Numbered from the stretch's first letter, positions 1 to 10,092 are shown. The stretch is DNA of 64,000 nucleotides from Accumulibacter jenkinsii (GCA_036625225.1 JAZKUF010000003.1:186001-250000); one strand, 5' to 3'. The notes: generated by a model not told the origin, from the sequence alone. A program made the numbers and translations.

Positions 1-2
1 AG

Positions 3-1100
3 CGCCTGCGCAGTCGCATCCATGATCTCGGCATTCAGTCGTTCGAGATCGTGCGGGCGGAGAGCATCTGGACGGGGCTGCGCGCCGCCTTGTCGGGGCT
101 GCGCCTGCTGGCCATTCTGGGCGCCATCTTCATTTATGTCGATTTCGTCCTCAGCCGCTTCCCGTGGACGCGCTGGCTTGCCGAACATCTGGCCGAAGAC
201 GCGCTGCGTCCGCTGAAGCTCATCGGCGAGGGCCTGATCGGCTACTTCCCCAATCTGGTCTTCCTGGTCGTGCTGACGCTGGTGAGTCGCTTCTTCCTGC
301 GCCTGCTGCGCCTCTTCTTCGACGCGGTCGGCCAGGGTTCGGTGACTCTGCCGCATTTCGAGGCCGACTGGGCCCAGCCAACGTACAAGATCGCCCGCTT
401 TTCGCTCATTATCCTGGCCCTCATCGTCGCCTATCCTTATATCCCGGGATCGGACTCGGCAGCCTTCAAGGGGGTTTCCCTGCTGCTTGGAGTCATCATC
501 TCACTGGGGTCTTCGTCGGTCATTGCCAACCTGATCGCCGGCCTTCTGATTACCTATCGGCGTGCTTTCAAGATTGGCGATCGCGTGACGATCGGCGAAG
601 TGACCGGCGAGGTGACTGATGTCAGATTGCAGGTGACCCATCTGCGGACTCTCAAGAACGAGGAGGTGACGATTCCGAACTCGCAAATCCTCAATGGGCA
701 CGTGATGAATTACAGTGCCCTGGCGATGAGGCGCGGCCTGATCCTGCATGCGACGGTCGGCATCGGTTACGAGACGCCCTGGCGGCAGGTCGAGGCCATG
801 CTGTTGCTGGCAGCCGCCCGAACTCCCGGGTTGCTGACCGAACCGGTTCCTTTCGTGATGCACACCGGACTCGGAGACTTCTGCGTCAGCTACGAGATCA
901 ACGCCTATTGCAGCGACGCCCAGGCCATGGAACGTTTGTACACTCAACTGCGCCGCAATATTCTCGATATTTTCAATGAGTATGGAGTCCAGATCATGAC
1001 TCCGGCCTACGAGGGCGATCCCCGGGAAGCGAAAGTGGTCGCGAAGGAACAGTGGTATGCCGCGCCAGCGGCGTCCGAGGGCGGCAACGCCGGGACGTGA
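3..1100 (+). CDS. MscS-family mechanosensitive ion channel (5' end outside window)
   Basis: The reading frame is open from the first bases of the window, so the N-terminus is missing; a GTG at 51 is probably internal. The visible part has several hydrophobic segments, then the pore-lining/beta-domain signature of the MscS family: a glycine/serine-rich stretch (IISLGSSSVIANLIAGLLI) followed by the 'RAFKIGDRVTIGEVTGEV' beta domain and the 'T-x-P-N-S' motif. The C-terminal alpha/beta domain is complete to the stop. Family members sit in the inner membrane and release solutes on hypo-osmotic shock. The long N-terminal membrane region suggests a large MscS homologue rather than minimal MscS. It marks the chromosomal side of the accessory region. 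Confidence 0.85.
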   Translation, partial: RLRSRIHDLGIQSFEIVRAESIWTGLRAALSGLRLLAILGAIFIYVDFVLSRFPWTRWLAEHLAEDALRPLKLIGEGLIGYFPNLVFLVVLTLVSRFFLRLLRLFFDAVGQGSVTLPHFEADWAQPTYKIARFSLIILALIVAYPYIPGSDSAAFKGVSLLLGVIISLGSSSVIANLIAGLLITYRRAFKIGDRVTIGEVTGEVTDVRLQVTHLRTLKNEEVTIPNSQILNGHVMNYSALAMRRGLILHATVGIGYETPWRQVEAMLLLAAARTPGLLTEPVPFVMHTGLGDFCVSYEINAYCSDAQAMERLYTQLRRNILDIFNEYGVQIMTPAYEGDPREAKVVAKEQWYAAPAASEGGNAGT

Positions 1101-1110
1101 GCAGTACAGC

Positions 1111-1535
1111 ATGGCGCGCCAACCGCAACGGCTTTCAGCACTGCCAGTCACCAAGCCCACCCAGCCCACCAAGCCCGGTCTGTACGGTGACGGCGGGGCC
1201 TGACACTCCAGATCATCGCCACAGGTGCGAAGTGGTGGCTGTTTCGGTTCAGGAAGACCGGCAAGCCTTTCGCGATGGGACTGGGGCCGACGCCTACGGT
1301 GAGCTTGGCCGAGGCTCGACAGAAGGCGCTGGCTGCGCGGAAGCCGCTGATGGACGGCATCAATCCTCTGGCGGCCAAGAAGCAGAATCAAATCGCCGCA
1401 CCGCTGGCCGCCGCAAAGATGATGACCTTCGACCAGTGCGCCGAGGCGTACATCCTGGCGCACAAGGCGGGCTGGAAAAACATCGAGCAGCAAGAGCTGA
1501 GAATGTATCCCGGTCTGGGTTCCACGGTATTCTGA
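1111..1535 (+). pseudogene. Tyrosine recombinase/integrase remnant (DUF4102 N-terminal part, frameshifted and truncated)
   Basis: An ATG at 1111 opens 'MARQPQRLSALPVTK...GLYGDGG', the usual start of P4-type integrases with a DUF4102 arm-binding domain. The frame hits TGA at 1201. Adding one base to the G-run at 1195-1198 would join it to the frame that continues as 'LQIIATGAKWWLFRFRK', then 'MGLGPTPTVSLAEARQKALA' and 'MTFDQCAEAYI'. Similarity stops after 'GWKN' near 1479, where intact relatives (for example the integrase at 28274) continue with the core-binding and catalytic domains. So there is one single-base deletion plus loss of about two thirds of the gene. It is probably left from an earlier island insertion next to the MscS gene. 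No catalytic Arg-His-Arg-Tyr residues remain. Confidence 0.8.
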
Positions 1536-1577
1536 GCACAGAAGCTCGATGTCTTCGAATCCCGGTTTACGGCGGAG

Positions 1578-2730
1578 CTACCGAAGCTTCACAAAGAATT
1601 CGGTAGGCAACGCACCACCTTCAACAGGAACGCGCATCTCCACTACCTCTCTGATCTGATCGTTTAATGGTTTGGTGAAATCGAATGCCACCGGACACTG
1701 CCTTGAACCCGACAAAGCAGGCACACGCCAGTAGCTGACTCCTTGGTCCAGCCGAAGCGTGAGGGCCTTACCATCTGAAAACCTGACATCCAGTACGCGG
1801 CCATGTTGCACGGAGAATCTGTCGGAAGCCAAGACTGTCGTACGCATCCCCAAGTACTCGAACGCACCTTTTACCACCGCATCGCGGACACTAAGGTCAG
1901 GCCAATCGGCGAAAACACGGTTGAACGCGCGGCTCTCACCCCCGCTGCGAACGGCGGTCGTGGTGATCGTAAGATCCGGATCGTCCCAGCGCGCCTGTCC
2001 CACGATCGCCTTGAGACAGCTGACGAGATCCACCAGCAGCGCAACTGACAGCGGCGTAAAAAGATAACGGTCACTGTACGTTATCGCGACCACATCCTCG
2101 CCCGAGTTCTTGACTTGCTGCAAGGTTCCATCATGTTCGCGGGCAATGATCTGCCACAGCCTTTTTCCGAATCCCTGGAGCGGACCATCTGCCTGATGAT
2201 GCAGGACAATCTCGCGGTCGCCCGCAGCAAGTACCTGCGGCCTGATCCCGGCTGATTCCATTTTGTTGCTCACTGTGCCGGTTCCGCCCGAGAGCGTGCC
2301 AAGGACCAATGGCGACCGCGAGACTCCCCATTTCTCATTCGGTACGATCGACTCGCCGTCTGCGCTGGCCCATGCAACGCCAGACAATCCGTGGCTGACC
2401 TCGGCAAGGACGCTGGCGCCAGCAACGCGCGGCAGCGCGTTAGCCAAGCCAATGGTGATTCCCGGGTGATCGGCCAGACTCGACAATGCGAACCGGTTGG
2501 CTTCGGAAAGCCTCTCAAACAAGGACTTCTCGATCACGATTTCGACCAGACGTGAAAGTGCCGCTAGACGGTAGGCGACCAGCCTTAGCGAGGAAGCCGC
2601 AAGATCGATACTGTCCGACGCGCCACCCGCGAAAAGGCGCGTTTGCAGCGCATCGGGATGGCTGTTTTCCCGCAATACCGCCACCATCATTCCCGAGATC
2701 TCGACCATTGAGCTGTCTCCGAAGTAGCGA
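1578..2730 (-). pseudogene. druE: DruE giant helicase, C-terminal segment (separated by IS66 copy A)
   Basis: This is the last of three pieces of one gene. It encodes about residues 1706-2086 of the reconstructed protein, beginning 'RYFGDSSMVEISGMM' and ending 'GGALPTEFFVKLR'. The 5' side is cut by IS66 copy A, whose 8-bp target duplication AGTAGCGA lies at 2723-2730 and again at 5179-5186. A minus-strand frame runs from inside the IS through this piece (start at 2813), but its first 27 or so residues are IS-derived, so it is a chance fusion and not the native start. I recognise no motif in this tail; it follows the DUF1998 part in the intact order. Confidence 0.75.
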
Positions 2731-2805
2731 GTAAGCGTCCGACCGCTCCACCTGTAAAAGTCGGACGAGATAGCGCAACCTCCCGGCTTTCGATGGGAGG
2801 TTGCG

Positions 2806-3126
2806 ATGGACAAGAACGGCGAGCGGGAAGCGTACTGGCGAGGGCATGTTGCCGAGTGGCGGGCGAGTGGGGAGTCGCAGAGAGCGTACTGTGACCGGCA
2901 CGGGCTGAAGGACCATTCGCTGAGTTACTGGCATCAGCGTCTGGCCAAGCGCGAAGGTGGGGCCGCCGTCGGCGAGCCGCTGACGCTGATTCGGGCAACG
3001 ATCGTTGCCGATCCGCTGGTCTCAATGCCGTGCCTGTCGCTCGCCAGCCCGAACGGCTGGCGACTCGAATTTGGCCTGCTGCCGCCGGCCGAGTGGCTGG
3101 TGGCACTCTGGGCAAACCACTCATGA
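2806..3126 (+). CDS. tnpA: IS66 accessory protein TnpA, copy A
   Basis: A 106-aa protein starting 'MDKNGEREAYWRGHVAEW' with the short helix-turn-helix-like region 'SQRAYCDRHGLKDHSLSYW' found in IS66 first-ORF products. It is required along with TnpB and TnpC for efficient transposition in studied IS66 elements; its exact biochemical role is not settled. Its stop overlaps the tnpB start as ATGA at 3123-3126, which suggests translational coupling. The same gene occurs at 9772-10092 and 40715-41035. Confidence 0.88.
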   Translation: MDKNGEREAYWRGHVAEWRASGESQRAYCDRHGLKDHSLSYWHQRLAKREGGAAVGEPLTLIRATIVADPLVSMPCLSLASPNGWRLEFGLLPPAEWLVALWANHS

Positions 3127-3476
3127 GCGCGACCCTCGGCGTACCGCTGGAGCGCATCTGGCTGGCTCTCGAACCGGTAGACATGCGCCTGGGCATTGAC
3201 GGCTTGTCTGCCCGCATCCAGGCGAGTCTCGGGCGCTCCCCTTGTGACGGCAGTGCTTACGCCTTCACCAATCGCAAGCGAAGCCGACTCAAACTGCTGG
3301 TGTGGGATGGCACGGGCGTGTGGCTAGCGCAACGGCGCCTACACCGGGGCGGTTTCACGTGGCCGAGCGCTGGCGAGGCGGTTTTTTCCCTGACGCCGGG
3401 GCAATGGCGGTGGCTGATCGCGGGCGTTGACTGGCAACGTCGGGAAGCCCCAGCGCCGGGACACTGGCAAGTGTAA
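3123..3476 (+). CDS. tnpB: IS66 family accessory protein TnpB (Orf2), copy A
   Basis: A 117-aa protein of the 'IS66 Orf2-like' family. The signature 'VDMRLGIDGLSARIQ' near the N-terminus and 'NRKRSRLKLLVWDGTGVWL' in the middle are diagnostic. I place the start at the ATG at 3123, inside the ATGA overlap with tnpA; the open frame extends further upstream only because tnpA is read there in another frame. A 93-bp gap separates it from tnpC. Confidence 0.88.
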   Translation: MSATLGVPLERIWLALEPVDMRLGIDGLSARIQASLGRSPCDGSAYAFTNRKRSRLKLLVWDGTGVWLAQRRLHRGGFTWPSAGEAVFSLTPGQWRWLIAGVDWQRREAPAPGHWQV

Positions 3477-3569
3477 CGGCCGCGTCACTGCCGCGAAAAA
3501 AGTGATAATAATCGGCTATCTACCTGGCTTTCAGGAGCTTTCCATGCGATGTCTGCGGTATAATGCCTC

Positions 3570-5141
3570 ATGGATTTAGCGACCGAACTTGCCGCCTTCT
3601 CCCCCTCACCAGAACTGCTGGCCTGGGTCGAAAATCGGGTTGGCGGTCTGCTGGAACAGGCCAAGACCAGCGCCACGGAAATTCACTGGCGCGATGCCAA
3701 GATCGAAAAGCTGACGCTCGAACTTGCTCATTTACGCCGAATGAAATTCGGCGTGAAGAGCGAAGCCATGGTCGCCGCCGAACGCGACCTCTTCGATGAA
3801 AACCTGGCGGCCGACATTGCTGCCTGCGAAGCCCGTCTGGCCGAAGCGCTCCAGGTCGCTGAAACGCCGTCGGATCAACCGGTACCCGAGAAGAAGCCCA
3901 AACGCGAACGCGCCGGTCGTCAGCCCCTGCCGGAGCATCTGCCGCGCGTTGAAATTCGCCACGAACCCGAGAACTGCACCTGCGGCGAATGCGGTCAGGC
4001 GTTGGTGCTGATCGGCGAGGACGTGACCGAGAAACTCAATATCGTCCCGGCGCAGTTCTTCGTCGAACAGCACGTTTATCCCAAATACGCCTGCCGGCCC
4101 TGCGAGACGCTGACGGCGGCACCGGCCGAGCGCAGCGTGATCGATGGCGGAATGGCGACCCCGGCCTTGCTCTCGTGGGTCATGATCAGCAAGTTCCTGG
4201 ATCACCTGCCGCTCTATCGCCTGGAACAGCAGGCCGCCCGGTCTGGCGTCCCGCTCGCCCGCTCGACGCTGGCCGAGTGGGTGGGTCGCGTCGGCTATGC
4301 CCTCGAACCCCTCTGGCTTCGCCTGGGCGAATTGCTGCGCGAGAGCGAGGTGTTACATGCGGATGAAACCCCGGTGCAACAGCTTGATCCAGGCAAGGGG
4401 AAGACCAAGCGGGCGTATCTCTGGGCGTACCGCAACAATGCCTTGGAAAATGACCCGCCGATTGTCGTCTTCGACTATCAACCGGGCCGGGCCGGCATAC
4501 ATGCCGTGAATTTCCTGGCGCAATGGGAAGGCGCCCTGATGGTCGATGACTTCGCCGGTTACAAGGTGCTGTTTCAGGGATCAGTGATCGAACTGGGCTG
4601 CATGGCCCATGCGCGCCGCAAGTTCTTCGACCTGCACCAGGCCAACGCCAGCCCGGTCGCGACGGAAGCCCTTCGCCGCATCGGCGAACTGTATGCCGTC
4701 GAGGCGCAGGCGAAGGACCTCACGGTCGAGGAACGGGCCCGTCTGCGCGAGATGCACAGTCAGCCGCGACTCGAGTCCCTGCACCTATGGCTCCTGAACA
4801 CCCGCAAGTCGGTCGCCAACGGCTCGGCCCTGGCCCGGGCCATCGATTACACGTTGAAGCGCTGGCGCGCTCTCGCTCGTTATGCCGAGAATGGCTTCTA
4901 CCCGATCGACAACAACCCTATCGAAAACGCCATTCGCCCGATCGCCGTCGGGAAGAAAAATTGGTTGTTCGCAGGTTCGGAGGCCGCCGGCAAGCGTGCC
5001 GCGGCCATTCAGTCGCTGCTCGAAACCGCGCGCTTGAACGGCATCGAGCCCATGGCCTGGCTCACCAACACCCTGCAAAAACTTCCCACTTGGCCCAACA
5101 GCCGCCTCGACGAGTTGCTGCCGCTCAAAAAACGGGGGTAA
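3570..5141 (+). CDS. tnpC: IS66 family transposase TnpC, copy A
   Basis: This 523-aa transposase has an N-terminal leucine-zipper-like coiled coil (to about residue 90), then a zinc-finger module (CTCGECG ... CRPCE, about residues 137-180), then the DDE catalytic domain. Likely catalytic positions lie in 'LHADETPVQ', 'MVDDFAGYK' and 'NNPIENAIRP', and the C-terminal IS66 module follows. No ribosome-binding site precedes the ATG at 3570. A well-placed AGGAG at 3533-3537 serves a tiny frame (ATG 3544, stop 3577-3579, 11 codons) that overlaps the tnpC start, so coupling is plausible. A TATAAT lies at 3559-3564, too close to give a normal leader. Confidence 0.92.
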   Translation: MDLATELAAFSPSPELLAWVENRVGGLLEQAKTSATEIHWRDAKIEKLTLELAHLRRMKFGVKSEAMVAAERDLFDENLAADIAACEARLAEALQVAETPSDQPVPEKKPKRERAGRQPLPEHLPRVEIRHEPENCTCGECGQALVLIGEDVTEKLNIVPAQFFVEQHVYPKYACRPCETLTAAPAERSVIDGGMATPALLSWVMISKFLDHLPLYRLEQQAARSGVPLARSTLAEWVGRVGYALEPLWLRLGELLRESEVLHADETPVQQLDPGKGKTKRAYLWAYRNNALENDPPIVVFDYQPGRAGIHAVNFLAQWEGALMVDDFAGYKVLFQGSVIELGCMAHARRKFFDLHQANASPVATEALRRIGELYAVEAQAKDLTVEERARLREMHSQPRLESLHLWLLNTRKSVANGSALARAIDYTLKRWRALARYAENGFYPIDNNPIENAIRPIAVGKKNWLFAGSEAAGKRAAAIQSLLETARLNGIEPMAWLTNTLQKLPTWPNSRLDELLPLKKRG

Positions 5142-5178
5142 GTCAGCACCCCCTGACGTGGGTGGGCTGGACGCTTAC

Positions 5179-7711
5179 AGTAGCGAAGCGATTCCGGAAT
5201 CTTCAGCATGTCCAGCCAGTCGGGCGAAATGACAGCCAGTGCCGCAAATCGGTCTTGCACCCCGGCCTCGAATCGTTGATCGAAATCGAGAATGCAATGT
5301 GGGCAACTGCTGTCGCAGCTCTTCGGGCAATCCAGACGGTTGGCTGCTTCCCTGAACATGTGGTTGATCAGACGTTCAGCGCTTGACGCATAGCCGGCGG
5401 CATACCGGTCGAAGACGAAAACGGACTGGCAGCGCTGGTTGTCTGCGGCGCGGGTTTCCTGGACATCGCATCCCAACTCGCCCGTCTGAACGCCAAGCAA
5501 TGCAGCAAGCGCGTCACGTAACGCGACGGCAATGGTCAGGGCGACGCCGCGATGGATGATCCACTGGCCGTTGAGATCGCGAAGTTGAATCTCCAGAACA
5601 TCCGTGCGCACCTGATGGCCGAGCGCTATTCCAGTCTTGATCTGGTATTGATTGGCGCTGCCGGCGCATACCCGGTCCGTCGCTCGGCTGCGCAGCTTCT
5701 TGTGCTCTGAACCTGCTTCGAGAAGCTTGGGCGGCTTCCCGTCCGCAAGCATCGGCTCGGCACGCCCGCAACTCAGACACAGGGCGTAGCCTTTGCCATG
5801 AATGCCGGCAGAATGGTGATACACACGTCCGTCGGTAGTCACGCGAAACCGCCCCAGGTCCGGATTCGGCAGGGGGGACCAATCTCCTCTCGCGCTGATC
5901 CATGGGCGCTCGACCGGGACAAACTGCTGTCTCGTCACGTCGTTGTGCGGCTCTTCATAGAAGTCCACCGAAAAACCGGCTGGTTCAAGGAACTGCTGGA
6001 TATCGTTGGCTTGTACCCCAGCACCGCAAGCGTCGCAGGTCAAAGCGAGGTTCAGCGACATCGTCGTGCCACTCGCGCCGCAGCTTCGGCAACGCCACGC
6101 GAACTTGATCGCCTGGGTTTCCCTGGCGCCCTCCTGATCTGCCGGGATATGCCAGTTCAGGGTGATTCCCGCCGAACGATAAACTAGTCCGTCCATCACC
6201 AGCTCGGCACCGGGAGCGTATTCACGCAGCGCGGTCACCAGGTCTCGGCTGGCAAGATCCCGTTTCTGAAAGCGATTGTCGTCGCGACCGCGTGCGGCAG
6301 GCCCGTCCGGAGGTGGTAAACGCCTCGCAGCACTGACTGTCGTGTTGTCAAAGCTGGCAATGGAGGTCGGGAATCCATAGCCTGGCAGGAAGCCCTGGGT
6401 CGCCAGCTCGCGCAGCAGATACTCCTCGGCCAACCGCCTTTTCTGGAAACCGATGGCCTTCGCAGCCGGATCGGTTGTGGTCCCTGGTCCCAAGCCGGAT
6501 TCCTGCGCGATGAGCGCCTGCCACTCAGCCTGCCATTCGTCGAAAGCCAGTTCCATTTCGACACCCGTCTGTCGAACGAGCCGCGCATTTTCCTGACCCT
6601 CGAAAAGAGTGTGGCGGACCAGTCGCCGCAAACCGTCATCCACTTGCTCCTGAGCCGTGGGCAGGTAGGCCTCGCACCAACGGACGAATCGTTTCGATGG
6701 CGCATCTTCGCGGTCATCGAAGAACCAGCCGCAGTTTAGCCGTGTCATGTCCTGAGGATTGGTTTGCAGCAGATTGGCCAGGAAACGGGCAAGGATCATC
6801 GCATTGACGTGGCGCTGTACGATCACCGCACTGTTCAGGGATACCACCGGCGGCGGCAGCTTGGCATCGAACGCCCAGCGTGTGTTCAGGAACACATTCT
6901 GATCATGCGGATTCGATTTGCACAAGGTGACGGCCGTTGATCTTGTTTCCCGGCGCCGACCCGCCCGGCCTGCACGCTGCAGGTAGTTGGCTGGGTGAGG
7001 CGGCACGTTGTTCATGGCCACCAGTTGGACGCCACCAATGTCGATGCCCATCTCCATCGTTGTCGAACACGAGAGCAGGTTGATCGATCCCTCCTTGAAG
7101 CGCTTCTCGTACTTGTCCAGGAGTTCAGAAGCCTGCTGTGCGGAGTGCTCGGCAGCTGCAAAATAGGGCGCAGATTCAATGACTCGGTCGTTGACGTTCG
7201 CCCAAAGGCCGTCTTCGCGGAGGCTGGTCAGCGGCGCTTGTTTTGCGAGCCAATCGCGGGCTCGCCGGATACGGAGCCCACCATCGGTTTCTCCACCGAA
7301 GGGTAGGTCGTAGACAGGGATCTCTCTGCCCTCACAAACCGCGATCTCCTCACGCATGATTCGCGGAAGATACGGCGTGACGCCGCGTACGGTCGTGTCC
7401 AGAAATCGGCGCGTTACCGGACAAACCCAGGCGTGGGCTACCGTCGAGAATGCCATGTCTTGCAATCGCAGGATGTATCCACTGGCTGTCACTGACAGCA
7501 TCGTCCTGACCTGTTCCCAGGCAGCGATCAGCAGGCTGTCGACGGCATCCTGCCCCGGAACGGTGTCTACGTCGACCTTCAGCAGATGGGCCAGGAGACG
7601 GACCAGGGCACTCTGGGCTTTGGAACGTCTGGCTGATGGCCATCGGCGCAGGCCACGAGCCACTTCGTCCTGATGGGGAGGAACAATCCAGTTGCGCGGG
7701 AAACGTATGCC
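5179..7711 (-). pseudogene. druE: DruE giant helicase, middle segment (between IS66 copies A and B)
   Basis: This is the middle piece of the disrupted helicase, about residues 862-1705. It carries the second helicase lobe: 'CSTTMEMGIDIGG' followed by motif VI 'QRAGRAGRR' (about residues 1106-1114). It also has the DUF1998 region, ending with a four-cysteine cluster 'CPKSCDSSCPHC' near residue 1650, as in DISARM DrmA/DrmB and Druantia DruE helicases. A further cysteine pair set (CRSCG, CDACG) and 'CLSCG' suggest zinc ribbons. The target duplication GATCCAGT of copy B is at 7712-7719. The open frame runs on into IS sequence to 5009, giving an artificial tail. Confidence 0.8.
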
Positions 7712-7756
7712 GATCCAGTGTAAGCGTCCAGCCCACCCACGTCAGGGGGTGCTGAC

Positions 7757-9328
7757 TTACCCCCGTTTTTTGAGCGGCAGCAACTCGTCGAGGCGGCTGT
7801 TGGGCCAAGTGGGAAGTTTTTGCAGGGTGTTGGTGAGCCAGGCCATGGGCTCGATGCCGTTCAAGCGCGCGGTTTCGAGCAGCGACTGAATGGCCGCGGC
7901 ACGCTTGCCGGCGGCCTCCGAACCTGCGAACAACCAATTTTTCTTCCCGACGGCGATCGGGCGAATGGCGTTTTCGATAGGGTTGTTGTCGATCGGGTAG
8001 AAGCCATTCTCGGCATAACGAGCGAGAGCGCGCCAGCGCTTCAACGTGTAATCGATGGCCCGGGCCAGGGCCGAGCCGTTGGCGACCGACTTGCGGGTGT
8101 TCAGGAGCCATAGGTGCAGGGACTCGAGTCGCGGCTGACTGTGCATCTCGCGCAGACGGGCCCGTTCCTCGACCGTGAGGTCCTTCGCCTGCGCCTCGAC
8201 GGCATACAGTTCGCCGATGCGGCGAAGGGCTTCCGTCGCGACCGGGCTGGCGTTGGCCTGGTGCAGGTCGAAGAACTTGCGGCGCGCATGGGCCATGCAG
8301 CCCAGTTCGATCACTGATCCCTGAAACAGCACCTTGTAACCGGCGAAGTCATCGACCATCAGGGCGCCTTCCCATTGCGCCAGGAAATTCACGGCATGTA
8401 TGCCGGCCCGGCCCGGTTGATAGTCGAAGACGACAATCGGCGGGTCATTTTCCAAGGCATTGTTGCGGTACGCCCAGAGATACGCCCGCTTGGTCTTCCC
8501 CTTGCCTGGATCAAGCTGTTGCACCGGGGTTTCATCCGCATGTAACACCTCGCTCTCGCGCAGCAATTCGCCCAGGCGAAGCCAGAGGGGTTCGAGGGCA
8601 TAGCCGACGCGACCCACCCACTCGGCCAGCGTCGAGCGGGCGAGCGGGACGCCAGACCGGGCGGCCTGCTGTTCCAGGCGATAGAGCGGCAGGTGATCCA
8701 GGAACTTGCTGATCATGACCCACGAGAGCAAGGCCGGGGTCGCCATTCCGCCATCGATCACGCTGCGCTCGGCCGGTGCCGCCGTCAGCGTCTCGCAGGG
8801 CCGGCAGGCGTATTTGGGATAAACGTGCTGTTCGACGAAGAACTGCGCCGGGACGATATTGAGTTTCTCGGTCACGTCCTCGCCGATCAGCACCAACGCC
8901 TGACCGCATTCGCCGCAGGTGCAGTTCTCGGGTTCGTGGCGAATTTCAACGCGCGGCAGATGCTCCGGCAGGGGCTGACGACCGGCGCGTTCGCGTTTGG
9001 GCTTCTTCTCGGGTACCGGTTGATCCGACGGCGTTTCAGCGACCTGGAGCGCTTCGGCCAGACGGGCTTCGCAGGCAGCAATGTCGGCCGCCAGGTTTTC
9101 ATCGAAGAGGTCGCGTTCGGCGGCGACCATGGCTTCGCTCTTCACGCCGAATTTCATTCGGCGTAAATGAGCAAGTTCGAGCGTCAGCTTTTCGATCTTG
9201 GCATCGCGCCAGTGAATTTCCGTGGCGCTGGTCTTGGCCTGTTCCAGCAGACCGCCAACCCGATTTTCGACCCAGGCCAGCAGTTCTGGTGAGGGGGAGA
9301 AGGCGGCAAGTTCGGTCGCTAAATCCAT
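7757..9328 (-). CDS. tnpC: IS66 family transposase TnpC, copy B
   Basis: A 523-aa DDE transposase identical in predicted sequence to the copies at 3570-5141 and 41479-43050, with the same N-terminal coiled coil, zinc-finger module (CTCGECG/CRPCE) and IS66 DDE domain. It is intact, so this copy should be able to supply transposase. It is read in the same direction as the interrupted druE. Confidence 0.92.
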   Translation of the reverse strand: MDLATELAAFSPSPELLAWVENRVGGLLEQAKTSATEIHWRDAKIEKLTLELAHLRRMKFGVKSEAMVAAERDLFDENLAADIAACEARLAEALQVAETPSDQPVPEKKPKRERAGRQPLPEHLPRVEIRHEPENCTCGECGQALVLIGEDVTEKLNIVPAQFFVEQHVYPKYACRPCETLTAAPAERSVIDGGMATPALLSWVMISKFLDHLPLYRLEQQAARSGVPLARSTLAEWVGRVGYALEPLWLRLGELLRESEVLHADETPVQQLDPGKGKTKRAYLWAYRNNALENDPPIVVFDYQPGRAGIHAVNFLAQWEGALMVDDFAGYKVLFQGSVIELGCMAHARRKFFDLHQANASPVATEALRRIGELYAVEAQAKDLTVEERARLREMHSQPRLESLHLWLLNTRKSVANGSALARAIDYTLKRWRALARYAENGFYPIDNNPIENAIRPIAVGKKNWLFAGSEAAGKRAAAIQSLLETARLNGIEPMAWLTNTLQKLPTWPNSRLDELLPLKKRG

Positions 9329-9421
9329 GAGGCATTATACCGCAGACATCGCATGGAAAGCTCCTGAAAGCCAGGTAGATAGCCGATTATTATCACTTTT
9401 TTCGCGGCAGTGACGCGGCCG

Positions 9422-9775
9422 TTACACTTGCCAGTGTCCCGGCGCTGGGGCTTCCCGACGTTGCCAGTCAACGCCCGCGATCAGCCACCGCCATTGCCCC
9501 GGCGTCAGGGAAAAAACCGCCTCGCCAGCGCTCGGCCACGTGAAACCGCCCCGGTGTAGGCGCCGTTGCGCTAGCCACACGCCCGTGCCATCCCACACCA
9601 GCAGTTTGAGTCGGCTTCGCTTGCGATTGGTGAAGGCGTAAGCACTGCCGTCACAAGGGGAGCGCCCGAGACTCGCCTGGATGCGGGCAGACAAGCCGTC
9701 AATGCCCAGGCGCATGTCTACCGGTTCGAGAGCCAGCCAGATGCGCTCCAGCGGTACGCCGAGGGTCGCGCTCAT
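9422..9775 (-). CDS. tnpB: IS66 family accessory protein TnpB (Orf2), copy B
   Basis: A 117-aa IS66 Orf2-like protein identical to copies A and C ('VDMRLGIDGLSARIQ' signature). The start is set at 9775 by the ATGA overlap with tnpA, as in the other copies. Confidence 0.87.
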   Translation of the reverse strand: MSATLGVPLERIWLALEPVDMRLGIDGLSARIQASLGRSPCDGSAYAFTNRKRSRLKLLVWDGTGVWLAQRRLHRGGFTWPSAGEAVFSLTPGQWRWLIAGVDWQRREAPAPGHWQV

Positions 9776-10092
9776 GAGTGGTTTGCCCAGAGTGCCACCA
9801 GCCACTCGGCCGGCGGCAGCAGGCCAAATTCGAGTCGCCAGCCGTTCGGGCTGGCGAGCGACAGGCACGGCATTGAGACCAGCGGATCGGCAACGATCGT
9901 TGCCCGAATCAGCGTCAGCGGCTCGCCGACGGCGGCCCCACCTTCGCGCTTGGCCAGACGCTGATGCCAGTAACTCAGCGAATGGTCCTTCAGCCCGTGC
10001 CGGTCACAGTACGCTCTCTGCGACTCCCCACTCGCCCGCCACTCGGCAACATGCCCTCGCCAGTACGCTTCCCGCTCGCCGTTCTTGTCCAT
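9772..10092 (-). CDS. tnpA: IS66 accessory protein TnpA, copy B
   Basis: A 106-aa IS66 first-ORF protein identical to copies A and C, with the 'SQRAYCDRHGLKDHSLSYW' helical DNA-binding-like region. It overlaps tnpB by 4 nt. Confidence 0.87.
   Translation of the reverse strand: MDKNGEREAYWRGHVAEWRASGESQRAYCDRHGLKDHSLSYWHQRLAKREGGAAVGEPLTLIRATIVADPLVSMPCLSLASPNGWRLEFGLLPPAEWLVALWANHS

Larger units (their letters stand above)
2731..5178 (+). mobile_element. IS66-family insertion sequence, copy A (2,448 bp)
   Basis: A complete element with terminal inverted repeats starting GTAAGCGTCC at the left and ending GGACGCTTAC at the right. It encodes the tnpA, tnpB and tnpC set typical of IS66. The 8-bp duplication AGTAGCGA flanks it at 2723-2730 and 5179-5186, the duplication length usual for IS66. 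It lies inside druE, in the opposite transcriptional direction. All predicted proteins match copies B (7720-10167) and C (40640-43087) residue for residue, which points to recent transposition. Confidence 0.95.

Noticed and set aside
501..1493. Minus-strand 330-codon frame over the MscS 3' end and integrase remnant
   Set aside because: It is antisense to the MscS gene with no recognisable domain.
1536..1577. T-loop-like TTCGAATCC near 1555 as a tRNA end or attachment site
   Set aside because: No acceptor or anticodon stems could be folded around it and no matching copy at the other island end was found.
5009..5178. C-terminal extension of the druE middle frame into the IS
   Set aside because: It is read through the antisense strand of tnpC; the native gene continues at 2722 once the IS is removed.
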